Shown piece by piece: positions 7,932 to 16,296 of a stretch of DNA of 64,000 nt (positions within the stretch are counted from its first letter, which is position 1; the number at the start of each line of letters is the position of its first letter). A model generated the notes under the pieces. The model was not told the origin of the DNA. It saw only the letters and a program-made list of their open reading frames with translations, and searched no databases. The position numbers and the translations under genes are program-made. Source of the stretch: Stutzerimonas stutzeri (lineage in GTDB: Bacteria > Pseudomonadota > Gammaproteobacteria > Pseudomonadales > Pseudomonadaceae); the NCBI RefSeq assembly GCF_009789555.1, contig NZ_CP046902.1:2248001-2312000 (forward strand), written 5' to 3'.

Positions 7932-9767
7932 ATGAAACGAGTCATGTATTCGGGCGCCGGGCTGTTGCTGATCGCGCTGGCCTTCCTGGCGTTCAACACG
8001 TTTTCCAGCCTGGTATTCACCGACGCGAGGCTGGACCTGACCGAGCAGAAGCTTTACACCATATCCGAGGGCACCGAGACCATCCTGGACGGGCTCGAAC
8101 AACCCATCGAACTGCATTTCTTCTATTCGGACGCGGCCACCAAGGATCTGGTGGCGTTGCGCAACTACGCCCGGCGCGTCGAGGAAATGCTGCGGGCGTA
8201 CGAGCGCGAGGCCGATGGCAAGCTCAAGTTGCATGTGATCGACCCGCAGCCGTTCTCTGAGCAGGAAGATCGCGCCGCCGAGTTCGGCCTGCAGGCGGTG
8301 CCGCTGAACCAGGGCGGCGACACGGTGTATTTCGGCCTCGCTGGCACCAACGCGCAGGGGCAGCGGCAGAGCATTCCGTTCTTTGCGCTGGATCAGGAAG
8401 AATTCCTCGAGTACGAAATAAGCCGCCTGGTACAGAGCCTGGCTTCGGCGCAGATGCCCGTTGTCGGTGTGCTTTCCGGATTGCCGATCAACGGCGGTTT
8501 CGATATGCGTACCCAACAGGCGACGCCCCCGTGGATGGTGCTGGAGGACATTCGCCAGCTGTTCCATATCGAAAGCCTGAAGCGCGATGTCGACATGATT
8601 CCCGCCAGCGTGTCGGTGCTGATGCTGGTGCATCCCAAGGATTTGCCGGAGCAGACGCTTTACGCCGTCGACCAGTTCGTCATGCGTGGCGGCAAATTGC
8701 TGGTGTTCGTCGATCCCTACAGCGAAGCCGATCCGGGCCAGGGCATCGGGCCGGGTGAGTTCGGCGAGGGCAGGGCATCGGATCTGGAACCGCTGTTCAG
8801 GGCCTGGGGCGTGCGCATGGCGCCCGGCCAGGTGGTGGCTGATGCCTCCTATGCGATGTCTGTCGGGGTGGGTGCCGAGCGCCGCCCGGTCCGGCATCCG
8901 GGCTGGCTCAATCTACCGCAGCGCACCATGGATATTGAGGACGTCACCACGGCCTCGTTGGAAAGCCTGACCATGGCCACCGCTGGTTTCCTCGAACCGC
9001 TGGAGGGCGCAACGACCCGGTTCACCCCGCTGATCCAGAGTTCCAGCTATGCCATGCCGGTGGAGGCGGAGCGTTTTGCAATGCTGGATAACCCGGCCGA
9101 ACTGCTGCGCGAGCTGGAACCCACGGGCGAACGGTATACGCTCGCCGCACGTATCCAGGGGCCGGCGCGATCGGCTTATCCGGACGGCATCGAAGGGCGC
9201 GAGGATGGCCTGAAGGAAAGCACCAGCATCAATGTCATCGCCGTGGCAGATAGCGATCTGCTGGCTGATCGCATGTGGGTGCAGGTGCAAGACTTCTTCG
9301 GGCAGCGCATGCCGCAACCATGGGCGGACAACGGCACCTTCGTCGTCAATGCACTGGATAACCTGTCGGGTACCGACGCGCTGATCAGTGTTCGGTCGCG
9401 CGGTCGTTTCGCGCGGCCATTCGGGGTGGTCGCGGCGCTGCAACGGCAGGCCGAGAACCGCTTCCGCGAGAAGGAAGAAGTATTGCAGGAACGGCTGGCC
9501 GCTACCGAGGCGCAACTCGCCCAGTTGCAGGGGCCGAACGCCGAAGGCGCGATAGAGCTTACAGCCGAACAGCAGACCGCCCTGCAGGGCTACATGCAGG
9601 ACAAGCTGCGGATTCGCAAGGAGCTGCGCGAGGTGCGCTATCAGCTCGACGCCGACATCGAAACGCTGGGACGAACCTTGAAGTTTTTCAACATTGCGCT
9701 GGTCCCGTTGGTACTGACCCTGGGGGTGCTACTGCGCGGGTTGTGGCGTCGGCGCAGGAGCGGGTGA
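7932..9767 (+). CDS. GldG-like ABC accessory protein
   Basis: A 611-residue protein with one N-terminal membrane segment (about residues 9-31), a large periplasmic region of the GldG/ABC-type-uncharacterised family, a coiled coil near residues 510-570 (EKEEVLQERLAATEAQLAQL) and a C-terminal anchor (NIALVPLVLTLGVLLRGLW) followed by a basic tail. Start: the ATG at 7932 lies 7 bases after TAAGGA, whereas a GTG two codons earlier is too close to it. It completes a three-gene operon. A DUF4340 protein often follows in related operons; none is present here. The function is unknown. Confidence 0.88.
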   Translation: MKRVMYSGAGLLLIALAFLAFNTFSSLVFTDARLDLTEQKLYTISEGTETILDGLEQPIELHFFYSDAATKDLVALRNYARRVEEMLRAYEREADGKLKLHVIDPQPFSEQEDRAAEFGLQAVPLNQGGDTVYFGLAGTNAQGQRQSIPFFALDQEEFLEYEISRLVQSLASAQMPVVGVLSGLPINGGFDMRTQQATPPWMVLEDIRQLFHIESLKRDVDMIPASVSVLMLVHPKDLPEQTLYAVDQFVMRGGKLLVFVDPYSEADPGQGIGPGEFGEGRASDLEPLFRAWGVRMAPGQVVADASYAMSVGVGAERRPVRHPGWLNLPQRTMDIEDVTTASLESLTMATAGFLEPLEGATTRFTPLIQSSSYAMPVEAERFAMLDNPAELLRELEPTGERYTLAARIQGPARSAYPDGIEGREDGLKESTSINVIAVADSDLLADRMWVQVQDFFGQRMPQPWADNGTFVVNALDNLSGTDALISVRSRGRFARPFGVVAALQRQAENRFREKEEVLQERLAATEAQLAQLQGPNAEGAIELTAEQQTALQGYMQDKLRIRKELREVRYQLDADIETLGRTLKFFNIALVPLVLTLGVLLRGLWRRRRSG

Positions 9768-10023
9768 TCGTCCGATGCTCTGCGAGCCGTACGTCGACGA
9801 TTTTCGCCGGCTGGAGCCCGGCGATGCAGGGGTATTGCCGGCTATCGAGGCGATGAAAAACCCCAGGAGGCGTAATCGTCCTGTTCTATACTGGCCGGCG
9901 GTCATTCTGAAATGCGCGTGTCACGCCTGCTCCGGTATATTGCCCTGGCAGGCGGGCTACAGTGGGTCAGCCTGATCGTCCCTCCCGAACGGGAATAATA
10001 AGAATCGAGTTGGAGAAGTAGGA

Positions 10024-10233
10024 ATGGCTGAGCGCGAGACCGGAACCGTCAAGTGGTTCAACGATGCCAAGGGTTATGGATTCATCCAGCGTGGCAGCGG
10101 TGCGGATGTTTTTGTTCACTACCAGGCTATTCGTGGCGAAGGCCACCGTTCTCTGACCGAAGGTCAGCAAGTGGAATTTTCGGTGACTCAAGGCCAGAAG
10201 GGCCTGCAGGCCGAGGACGTGGCAGGGCTCTGA
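10024..10233 (+). CDS. Cold-shock domain protein (CspD/CapB-like)
   Basis: A 69-residue single-domain nucleic-acid chaperone. The RNA-binding motifs RNP1 (KGYGFI, residues 17-22) and RNP2 (VFVHY, residues 31-35) are intact, and the start MAERETGTVKWFNDAKGYGF is typical. Such proteins melt RNA or DNA secondary structure and act in stress or translation control. The ribosome binding site is GGAGAAGTAGG. The 256-base upstream region without a credible gene may hold its promoter and a long leader, as is common for csp genes. A strong intrinsic terminator follows at 10288. Confidence 0.95.
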   Translation: MAERETGTVKWFNDAKGYGFIQRGSGADVFVHYQAIRGEGHRSLTEGQQVEFSVTQGQKGLQAEDVAGL

Positions 10234-10287
10234 GAGCCGTCTACGCACAGCGCGGCCCGTCGATCGATGGGCTCTGCATCCAGACGA

Positions 10288-10316
10288 AAGCCCCGGTCCT
10301 TGGCCGGGGCTTTTTT
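10288..10316 (+). terminator. Intrinsic terminator of the cold-shock gene
   Basis: The stem AAGCCCCGG (10288-10296) pairs with CCGGGGCTT (10304-10312) across a 7-base loop, and a T-run follows immediately. Flanking GACGAA/TTCGTC bases extend the symmetry, so it may also act on the opposite strand. Confidence 0.9.
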
Positions 10317-10366
10317 CGTCTGAAGCGCTCTCGCTTGGGCCGGACGGCGATACGCGGCTCGTTGGA

Positions 10367-10403
10367 CCGGTGCCCGGCGCCACAACGGCGTTCGCCGGGC
10401 CGG
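10367..10403. repeat. GC-rich inverted repeat between two terminators
   Basis: The arm CCGGTGCCCGGCG pairs with CGCCGGGCCGG, with one bulged base, around a 13-base loop. It has no T-tract and lies between the csp and ETF-QO terminators. It could be a REP-like element or just added structure. Confidence 0.5.
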
Positions 10404-10410
10404 AACGCAA

Positions 10411-10432
10411 AACCCCGCCACAAGGCGGGGTT
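10411..10432 (-). terminator. Intrinsic terminator of the ETF-QO gene
   Basis: The stem AACCCCGCC (10411-10419) pairs with GGCGGGGTT (10424-10432) across a 4-base loop. Read on the minus strand it ends in GGGGTTTTGCG, 24 bases after the ETF-QO stop codon. Confidence 0.8.
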
Positions 10433-10455
10433 CGTCGTTGTACGCCAGGGCGTCG

Positions 10456-12111
10456 TTACATGTTGGGGTAGTTGGGGCCCCCGGTGCCTTCCGGTGCGAC
10501 CCAGGTGATGTTCTGTGCCGGGTCCTTGATGTCGCAGGTCTTGCAATGCACGCAGTTCTGCGCATTGATCTGGAAGCGCTTGCTGCCATCGTCGTTGTCG
10601 ACCACTTCGTACACGCCGGCCGGGCAGTAGCGCTGCGCGGGCTCGTCGTACAGGGGCAGATTCTTCTCGATCGGAATGCTCGGATCGGTCAGCTTGAGAT
10701 GGACCGGCTGCTCCTCCTCATGGTTGGTATTGGACAAGAATACCGAGCTGAGCTTGTCGAAGCTGAGCTTGCCGTCGGGCTTGGGGTAATCGATCTTCTT
10801 CGATTCGGCGGCGGTCTTGAGGCAGGCATAGTCCGGCTTGGTATCGTGCAGCGTGAAGGGTATCTTGCCGCCGAAGATGTTCTGATCGATGAAGTTGAAC
10901 GCGCCGCCCTTGACCGCGCCCCACTTGTGAATCGCGGCGCCGAAGTTACGGCTGGCATACAGCTCCTGGTAAAGCCAGCTGGCCTTGAAGCCCTCTTCAT
11001 ATCCGGTCAGTTCGTCACCGCCCTCGCGACCGGCGAACAAGGCATCGGCCACCGCCTCAGCCGCCAGCATGCCGGACTTCATCGCGGTATGGCTGCCTTT
11101 GATCTTGGCGAAATTCAGCGTGCCCGCATCGCAGCCGATCAGGGCGCCGCCGTTGAAGATCATCCGCGGCAGGGAATTGATACCGCCCTTGGCAATGGCG
11201 CGTGCGCCATAGGACACGCGTTTGCCGCCTTCCAGATACTGGGCGATCACCGGATGGTGCTTGTAGCGCTGGAATTCGTCGAACGGCGAGAGGAACGGGT
11301 TGCTGTAGGACAGGTCGACGATCAGGCCGACCACCACCTGGTTGTTCTCGATGTGATAGAGGAACGAGCCGCCCGTGTTGTCGTCGTCCAGCGGCCAGCC
11401 GGCGGTATGAACGACCAGACCTGCTTCGTGCTTGGCCGGGTCGATGTCCCACAGTTCCTTGATGCCGATGCCGTAGTGCTGCGGGTCGACATTGGCGTTG
11501 AGCTGGAAGCGATTGATCAGTTGCTTGCCGATATGGCCACGGCAGCCCTCTGCGAACAGGGTGTACTTGGCGCGCAATTCCATGCCCGGGGTGTACATGC
11601 CTTCCTTCGGATTGCCTTCACGGTCGACACCGAGGTCGCCGGTGAGAATTCCGCGAACCACGCCTTGCTCATCGATGAGCGCTTCCTGTGCCGCGAAGCC
11701 GGGGTAGATCTCGACACCCAGGTTCTCGGCCTGCTGCGCCAGCCAGCGGCAAAGGTTGCCCAGCGAGATGATGTAGTTGCCTTCGTTATGCATGGTTTTC
11801 GGAACCAGTGCATTGGGCAGCTTGCGGGCGGCTTCGGCGCTCTTGAGCAGGTAGATGTCGTCGCGCTTGACGGGCGTGTTCAGCGGCGCTTCGAGCTCTT
11901 TCCAGTTGGGGAAGAGTTCGTTCAGCGCGCGCGGCTCGAACACGGCGCCAGATAGAATGTGGGCGCCTACTTCGGAACCCTTCTCAACGACGCATACGCT
12001 GATTTCCTTTCCGGCATCGGCGGCTCGTTGCTTCAGTCGGCAGGCAGCGGACAGGCCCGCGGGGCCGGCGCCGACGATCACTACGTCGAATTCCATGTAT
12101 TCGCGTTCCAT
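10456..12111 (-). CDS. Electron transfer flavoprotein-ubiquinone oxidoreductase (ETF-QO)
   Basis: This 551-residue enzyme takes electrons from reduced ETF and passes them to ubiquinone at the inner membrane, linking acyl-CoA dehydrogenases to respiration. Seen: an N-terminal FAD Rossmann motif GAGPAG (residues 14-19), a membrane-associated middle domain, and a C-terminal 4Fe-4S ferredoxin-like domain with CPAGVYEV and CVHCKTC. Length is typical. The start at 12111 follows TAGGAGA on the minus strand. It is divergent from etfBA, its electron donor; both probably share the operator at 12224. Confidence 0.97.
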   Translation of the reverse strand: MEREYMEFDVVIVGAGPAGLSAACRLKQRAADAGKEISVCVVEKGSEVGAHILSGAVFEPRALNELFPNWKELEAPLNTPVKRDDIYLLKSAEAARKLPNALVPKTMHNEGNYIISLGNLCRWLAQQAENLGVEIYPGFAAQEALIDEQGVVRGILTGDLGVDREGNPKEGMYTPGMELRAKYTLFAEGCRGHIGKQLINRFQLNANVDPQHYGIGIKELWDIDPAKHEAGLVVHTAGWPLDDDNTGGSFLYHIENNQVVVGLIVDLSYSNPFLSPFDEFQRYKHHPVIAQYLEGGKRVSYGARAIAKGGINSLPRMIFNGGALIGCDAGTLNFAKIKGSHTAMKSGMLAAEAVADALFAGREGGDELTGYEEGFKASWLYQELYASRNFGAAIHKWGAVKGGAFNFIDQNIFGGKIPFTLHDTKPDYACLKTAAESKKIDYPKPDGKLSFDKLSSVFLSNTNHEEEQPVHLKLTDPSIPIEKNLPLYDEPAQRYCPAGVYEVVDNDDGSKRFQINAQNCVHCKTCDIKDPAQNITWVAPEGTGGPNYPNM

Positions 12112-12192
12112 TGGCTATCTCCTACTCAAGGCTTGATTGTTTTATAGATAGTGGAGGGCTGGATCGTTTCCCTGACCAGGCCGAGCTGCGGC

Positions 12193-12221
12193 ATTATATA
12201 TAGACGCCGGAAAGGGTCCAA
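12193..12221 (-). promoter_or_regulatory. Sigma-70 promoter for ETF-QO
   Basis: On the minus strand TTGGAC (12216-12221) and TATAAT (12193-12198) are separated by exactly 17 bases. The -10 hexamer is a perfect match, and the site lies about 80 bases before the ETF-QO start. Confidence 0.8.
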
Positions 12222-12223
12222 TA

Positions 12224-12237
12224 CAAACGTTTGTTTG
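12224..12237. promoter_or_regulatory. PsrA-like operator between ETF-QO and etfBA
   Basis: CAAAC, four bases, GTTTG matches the reported pseudomonad PsrA box (G/C)AAAC-N2-4-GTTTG(G/C). It lies 2 bases upstream of the ETF-QO -35 hexamer and next to a candidate etfB promoter, so one bound TetR-type dimer could cover both. PsrA is a fatty-acid-responsive regulator of beta-oxidation genes; its own gene is not in this window. Confidence 0.7.
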
Positions 12238-12261
12238 AATTTCTCGTCAGCCTGCTAGAAT
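12234..12261 (+). promoter_or_regulatory. Candidate etfBA promoter
   Basis: TTTGAA (12234-12239) and TAGAAT (12256-12261) are 16 bases apart; the -35 half overlaps the PsrA-like box. The leader to etfB would be about 175 bases. The -35 match is only fair, and another start within 12265-12300 is possible. Confidence 0.4.
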
Positions 12262-12443
12262 CCGGAAACTGTGGCTTATAGTGGGGTATTTGCGTTATTG
12301 ACCCCGGCTATTGCCTGCAGTCAAGATACGGGCAGTTTTGCGCTCGCCGAACTGGTCCAGCCCCCGCTTTGACGGCCCGGACCTCGAGCATGGCTCTATT
12401 CGCCTCGGCGAACTTCTATTCACCGGAGAGTAACGAGGAATCC

Positions 12444-13193
12444 ATGAAGATTCTTGTAGCTGTCAAACGAGTGGTCGATTACAACGTCAAGGTCCGCGTC
12501 AAGGCGGACAACTCCGGCGTCGACCTCGCCAACGTCAAGATGTCGATGAACCCCTTCTGCGAAATCGCCGTGGAAGAAGCCGTGCGCCTGAAAGAGAAGG
12601 GCGTTGCGAGCGAGATCGTCGTGGTTTCCATTGGCCCTACCGCTGCCCAGGAGCAACTGCGTACCGCGCTGGCGCTGGGTGCCGATCGCGCCGTGCTGGT
12701 CGAATCGACCGAAGAGCTCAATTCCCTGGCCGTTGCCAAGCTGCTCAAAGCCGTTGTCGACAAGGAGCAGCCGCAGCTGGTCATCCTCGGCAAACAGGCC
12801 ATTGACAGCGACAACAACCAGACTGGCCAGATGCTCGGCGCGCTGACCGGCTTCGCCCAGGGCACCTTCGCCTCGAAGGTCGAAGTGGAAGGCGACAAGG
12901 TCAAGGTCGAGCGTGAAATCGACGGCGGCGCGCAAACCGTCGCACTGAACCTGCCGGCGATCGTGACCACCGACCTGCGCTTGAACGAACCTCGCTACGC
13001 GTCGCTGCCGAACATCATGAAGGCCAAGAAGAAGCCTCTGGAAGTCCTGACTCCAGACGCGCTTGGCGTGTCCACCACCTCCACCGTGAAGACCCTGAAA
13101 GTCGAAGCGCCGGCGGCTCGCAGCGCCGGCATCATGGTCAAGTCCGTGGCTGAACTGGTCGAGAAACTGAAGAACGAGGCGAAGGTAATCTAA
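12444..13193 (+). CDS. etfB: Electron transfer flavoprotein beta subunit
   Basis: EtfB (249 residues) binds AMP and, with EtfA, forms the soluble flavoprotein that collects electrons from acyl-CoA and related dehydrogenases. The start MKILVAVKRVVDYN and the middle block LGKQAIDSDNNQTGQMLGAL are family hallmarks, the latter around the AMP/FAD interface. The ATG at 12444 follows CGAGGAA; a 25-codon longer frame is open but lacks family similarity. etfA starts on the base after the stop codon, so the two are co-translated. The likely regulator is PsrA through the upstream box. Confidence 0.97.
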   Translation: MKILVAVKRVVDYNVKVRVKADNSGVDLANVKMSMNPFCEIAVEEAVRLKEKGVASEIVVVSIGPTAAQEQLRTALALGADRAVLVESTEELNSLAVAKLLKAVVDKEQPQLVILGKQAIDSDNNQTGQMLGALTGFAQGTFASKVEVEGDKVKVEREIDGGAQTVALNLPAIVTTDLRLNEPRYASLPNIMKAKKKPLEVLTPDALGVSTTSTVKTLKVEAPAARSAGIMVKSVAELVEKLKNEAKVI

Positions 13194-14123
13194 ATGACTA
13201 TCCTGGTTATCGCTGAACACAACAATGCCGTTCTGGCTGCTGCGACGCTCAACACCGTAGCCGCTGCCAAAGCCATCGGTGGTGACATTCATGTGCTGGT
13301 TGCCGGCAGCGGCTGCGGTGCCATCGGCGAAGCGGCAGCCAAGATCGAAGGCGTCGCCAAGGTGCTGGTCGCCGACGATGCGGCCTACGCTCATCAACTG
13401 CCGGAAAACGTCGCACCGCTGATCGCCGGCCTGGCCAAGGATTACAGCCACGTACTGGCCGCCGCGACCACCAATGGCAAGAATTTCCTGCCGCGTGTCG
13501 CCGCCCAGCTGGATGTCGATCAGATCTCCGAAATCATTGCCGTTGAAAGCGCCGATACCTTCAAGCGCCCGATCTATGCCGGTAACGCCATCGCGACCGT
13601 GCAGTCGAGCGCGCCGATCAAGGTCATCACCGTTCGTGCAACCGGCTTCGATCCGGTCAATGCCGAAGGCGGCTCGGCCAGCGTCGAGCAGGTATCCGGC
13701 ACGGGCGAGGCGGGTGTGTCTGCGTTCGTCGGCGAAGAACTGGCCAAGTCTGACCGTCCTGAGCTGACCGCTGCCAAGATCGTCATCTCCGGTGGCCGCG
13801 GCATGCAGAACGGCGACAACTTCAAGCATCTGTATTCGCTGGCCGACAAGCTCGGCGCCGCAGTCGGTGCCTCGCGCGCGGCGGTCGACGCCGGTTTCGT
13901 CCCGAACGACATGCAGGTCGGCCAGACCGGCAAGATCGTCGCGCCGCAGCTGTACATCGCGGTGGGCATCTCCGGTGCCATCCAGCATCTGGCCGGTATG
14001 AAGGATTCCAAGGTGATCGTCGCGATCAACAAGGATGAAGAAGCCCCGATCTTCCAGGTAGCCGATTATGGCCTGGTGGGCGATCTGTTCGAGATCGTGC
14101 CGGAGCTCGAGCGCCTCGTCTGA
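13194..14123 (+). CDS. etfA: Electron transfer flavoprotein alpha subunit
   Basis: EtfA (309 residues) carries the FAD of the ETF heterodimer. The C-terminal FAD-binding signature is intact: SGGRGMQNGDNF, then QVGQTGKIVAPQLYIAVGIS, then INKDEEAPIF. The N-terminal half is the ETF-fold domain shared with EtfB. It begins immediately after etfB and is followed by a strong terminator at 14141, closing a two-gene operon. Electrons pass to the ETF-QO encoded divergently nearby. Confidence 0.97.
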   Translation: MTILVIAEHNNAVLAAATLNTVAAAKAIGGDIHVLVAGSGCGAIGEAAAKIEGVAKVLVADDAAYAHQLPENVAPLIAGLAKDYSHVLAAATTNGKNFLPRVAAQLDVDQISEIIAVESADTFKRPIYAGNAIATVQSSAPIKVITVRATGFDPVNAEGGSASVEQVSGTGEAGVSAFVGEELAKSDRPELTAAKIVISGGRGMQNGDNFKHLYSLADKLGAAVGASRAAVDAGFVPNDMQVGQTGKIVAPQLYIAVGISGAIQHLAGMKDSKVIVAINKDEEAPIFQVADYGLVGDLFEIVPELERLV

Positions 14124-14140
14124 CCGAGCCGCTTCGAAAG

Positions 14141-14167
14141 AAACCCGCTCTTGCAGCGGGTTTTTTT
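14141..14167 (+). terminator. Intrinsic terminator of etfBA
   Basis: The stem AAACCCGCT (14141-14149) pairs with AGCGGGTTT (14155-14163) over a 5-base loop. A run of T follows to 14167. It lies 17 bases past the etfA stop. Confidence 0.92.
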
Positions 14168-14251
14168 ATGGCAGCTCGGTTGCGTTGGCCGATGCTAATA
14201 TCCCGCTTGGCCCGTCTGGTGCCTGTCCGACCCAAACCGATGAGGTTCTCC

Positions 14252-15076
14252 ATGCATTGTGCCGTTGCGCTGAAAACCACCTTGCTCGCCCTGCTGTTGG
14301 CTACACCGTTGGCGGCGAGTGCGGCGGCTGCCAAGTGTGACCGGCTGATCGCGACGGGTGGTGCCGATAATCCGCCGTTCCTGTGGCGCGATCCGCAAAA
14401 CCCCAAACGCCTGGTCGGTGCGAATGCCGATCTGCTGAAGAGGATCGCCGACTCGCTCGATCTCAAACTCGAGCTTCTTTATACCGGCGATGCCGACAAG
14501 GCGCTCGAGGAAGTGCGCAGCGGCCGCGTCGATGTGTTGGCCGATGCGGTGCTGGGCGTACAGGAATTGGCGCACCTGGATTTCATTCATCCCTCGATCA
14601 CGGCCTTGCAAATGTCGGCCTGGGTGCGCAATGAGCCGGGTTTCCTCTATTCCAGCCGCGAAGAACTCATTGGCCGCTCGGGCACCTATGTCGCGACGAC
14701 GCGTTTTGATCAGACATTCCAGGCGTACGCCAAGGACCATCTTCGCTTGCGCTCGGCGCCCAGCCTGGGCGATGCCGTGCAGAGCCTGTTGGCCGGCACG
14801 ACCGATTACGTGCTGCACGAGCGCTACAGCGCAGTAGCGCAGGCCGGTTCGCAGGGACTGCTGGACGAGATACAGCGGCTGGAGCCGCCAGTGACCACTC
14901 GCGGCATGCATTTCGCGGTCGCGCACGACTCTGCCTGCAACGGGCCGTGGCTGCGCGGACAGCTCGCGATTAAAATGACTCAACTGCGCGCCGCCGGGCT
15001 GCCGCAGCAGCTGCTGGCGGAGAACCTCGAGCGCTGGAAGCAGCAACCGGCACCGCCTCGCCCTTCGCAACGCTAG
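14252..15076 (+). CDS. Periplasmic solute-binding-like protein (SBP family 3)
   Basis: A 274-residue exported protein. A Sec signal peptide (about residues 1-24, ending LAASAAAA) precedes a family-3 solute-binding fold: LIATGGADNPPFLW, LVGANADLLKRIADSLDLKLELL, VRSGRVDVLADAVLG. The start at 14252 follows GAGGT 6 bases upstream; an ATG four codons earlier is possible. No ABC permease or ATPase lies nearby, so it may be a stand-alone binding protein or a domain repurposed in the envelope. It is followed after 9 bases by a DUF4398 lipoprotein and then an OmpA-type lipoprotein. The ligand is unknown. Confidence 0.8.
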   Translation: MHCAVALKTTLLALLLATPLAASAAAAKCDRLIATGGADNPPFLWRDPQNPKRLVGANADLLKRIADSLDLKLELLYTGDADKALEEVRSGRVDVLADAVLGVQELAHLDFIHPSITALQMSAWVRNEPGFLYSSREELIGRSGTYVATTRFDQTFQAYAKDHLRLRSAPSLGDAVQSLLAGTTDYVLHERYSAVAQAGSQGLLDEIQRLEPPVTTRGMHFAVAHDSACNGPWLRGQLAIKMTQLRAAGLPQQLLAENLERWKQQPAPPRPSQR

Positions 15077-15085
15077 GACTCTCAC

Positions 15086-15436
15086 TTGATAAAACATCTT
15101 TGCTGCCTGCTTGTGCTGTCGATGATGCTCGGCTGCGCCAACGATCCGGCACCCACGGCACAGCTGCGTCTTGCCGAGCAGGCGGTGACCCAGGCGCGTT
15201 CGGTCGGAGCTTCGGAGCACACGCCGGAGCTGGCCCTGGCCGAAAAAACGCTGACGGCCGCGGTAGTGGCCATGAAGGACCGCGACTACCGGGCAGCGCG
15301 TCTGCTGGCAGAGAAAGCGGAACTGGACGCGCGGCTGGCAGAGGCCCGCGTACTCAACGAGAAGAGCCAGCAGGCGGTCGCAGAATTGAACCGGCGTATC
15401 GCTCGGCTACGTGAGCAGTTGGGGGAGTTGCAGTGA
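15086..15436 (+). CDS. DUF4398 lipoprotein
   Basis: A 116-residue lipoprotein starting at TTG (15086). An in-frame stop at 15074 rules out a longer reading and no upstream ATG or GTG is usable. A signal peptide ends in lipobox MLGC, with lipidated Cys near residue 17. The mature part is nearly all helix: EKTLTAAVVAMKDRDYRAARLLAEKAELDARLAEA followed by a coiled coil (AVAELNRRIARLREQLGEL). It overlaps the OmpA-type gene by 4 bases, so expression is coupled. DUF4398 proteins usually accompany or fuse to OmpA domains. A structural envelope role is likely but unproven. Confidence 0.82.
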   Translation: MIKHLCCLLVLSMMLGCANDPAPTAQLRLAEQAVTQARSVGASEHTPELALAEKTLTAAVVAMKDRDYRAARLLAEKAELDARLAEARVLNEKSQQAVAELNRRIARLREQLGELQ

Positions 15437-16239
15437 AGCCCGTCGTTCTTGCCACCGTATGGCTGCTGGCGTTCGCTGGACTCCAGGGCTGTACGACACA
15501 GCGATCGCAACATCAGCTCGACGACGCCAGCAGGGTCTTCCAGGGCGCCAGCGAAGATCCGCAGATCCTTCACGATGCCCCGAAGGACTTGATGCGCGCT
15601 GCCGAGTCGCTGGAGCGTGCCAAGCGCTTTGCCGACTACTGGGGTAGCGCCGAGGACGTCGAGCATTATGCCTACCTCAGCACCCGCTACAGCGAGATCG
15701 CTCGCCAGCACAGCGAGGAGATGCAGAACCAGCGGCGCGCCACTCATCTGGCGATGGAGCATGAGCGTCTGCGGCAAGCGCTGCAGGAGGCCAGATTGCT
15801 CGATCTGCAACAGCAGGATCGTTGGCTGGAGGATCAGGTTATCAACCTGGCAGCGGCGGAAACCGATCGCGGGCTGGTCATGACGCTCGGCGATGTCCTG
15901 TTCAAGGCGGCCAGCGCCGACCTTGGGCCTTCGGCCAACCGTACGCTGCTCAAGGTCGTGCATTTCCTTCAACTCAACCCCAGCCGCAGGGTGCGTATCG
16001 AGGGGTACACCGACAATCGAGGCGACGCGACCGAGAACCTTGCGCTGTCCGAGGCGCGTGCGCAGGCAGTGGCCGACTTCATGCAGAGCCTGGGCGTCGA
16101 CGCGCGACGGATCGAGGTGATTGGCTATGGCGAGCAATTTCGCATAGCCGAGAACGCATCGGCGCGGGGACGGGCGCAGAACCGTCGGGTGGAAATCCTG
16201 TTTTCAGACGAGCAAGGACGCCTCAGCAGCCCTCGTTGA
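15433..16239 (+). CDS. OmpA-family lipoprotein with DUF4398-like N-terminal region
   Basis: A 268-residue lipoprotein starting at GTG (15433) overlapping the previous stop. The signal peptide ends in lipobox LQGC near residue 20. Residues 25-130 are helical and DUF4398-like. Residues about 145-260 form an OmpA peptidoglycan-binding domain with VRIEGYTDNRGDATENLALS, RAQAVADFMQSLGV and GRAQNRRVEI; the Asp and Arg that bind diaminopimelate are present. It probably tethers the outer membrane to peptidoglycan. It ends the three-gene group begun by the solute-binding-like gene. Confidence 0.9.
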   Translation: MKPVVLATVWLLAFAGLQGCTTQRSQHQLDDASRVFQGASEDPQILHDAPKDLMRAAESLERAKRFADYWGSAEDVEHYAYLSTRYSEIARQHSEEMQNQRRATHLAMEHERLRQALQEARLLDLQQQDRWLEDQVINLAAAETDRGLVMTLGDVLFKAASADLGPSANRTLLKVVHFLQLNPSRRVRIEGYTDNRGDATENLALSEARAQAVADFMQSLGVDARRIEVIGYGEQFRIAENASARGRAQNRRVEILFSDEQGRLSSPR

Positions 16240-16296
16240 CTTCAGGTTGGCCGCTGACGGCAAACGTAACCGACTGTGTCGGCGAGTTAGCGCATA

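Noticed and set aside
9775..9975. 66-codon ORF after the GldG-like gene
   Set aside because: No ribosome site, no family, codon use decays in the second half, and candidate promoter-like elements for csp lie inside it. Not convincing as a gene or as a DUF4340 remnant.
12420..13988. 522-codon frame antisense to etfBA
   Set aside because: Shadow of two well-identified genes.
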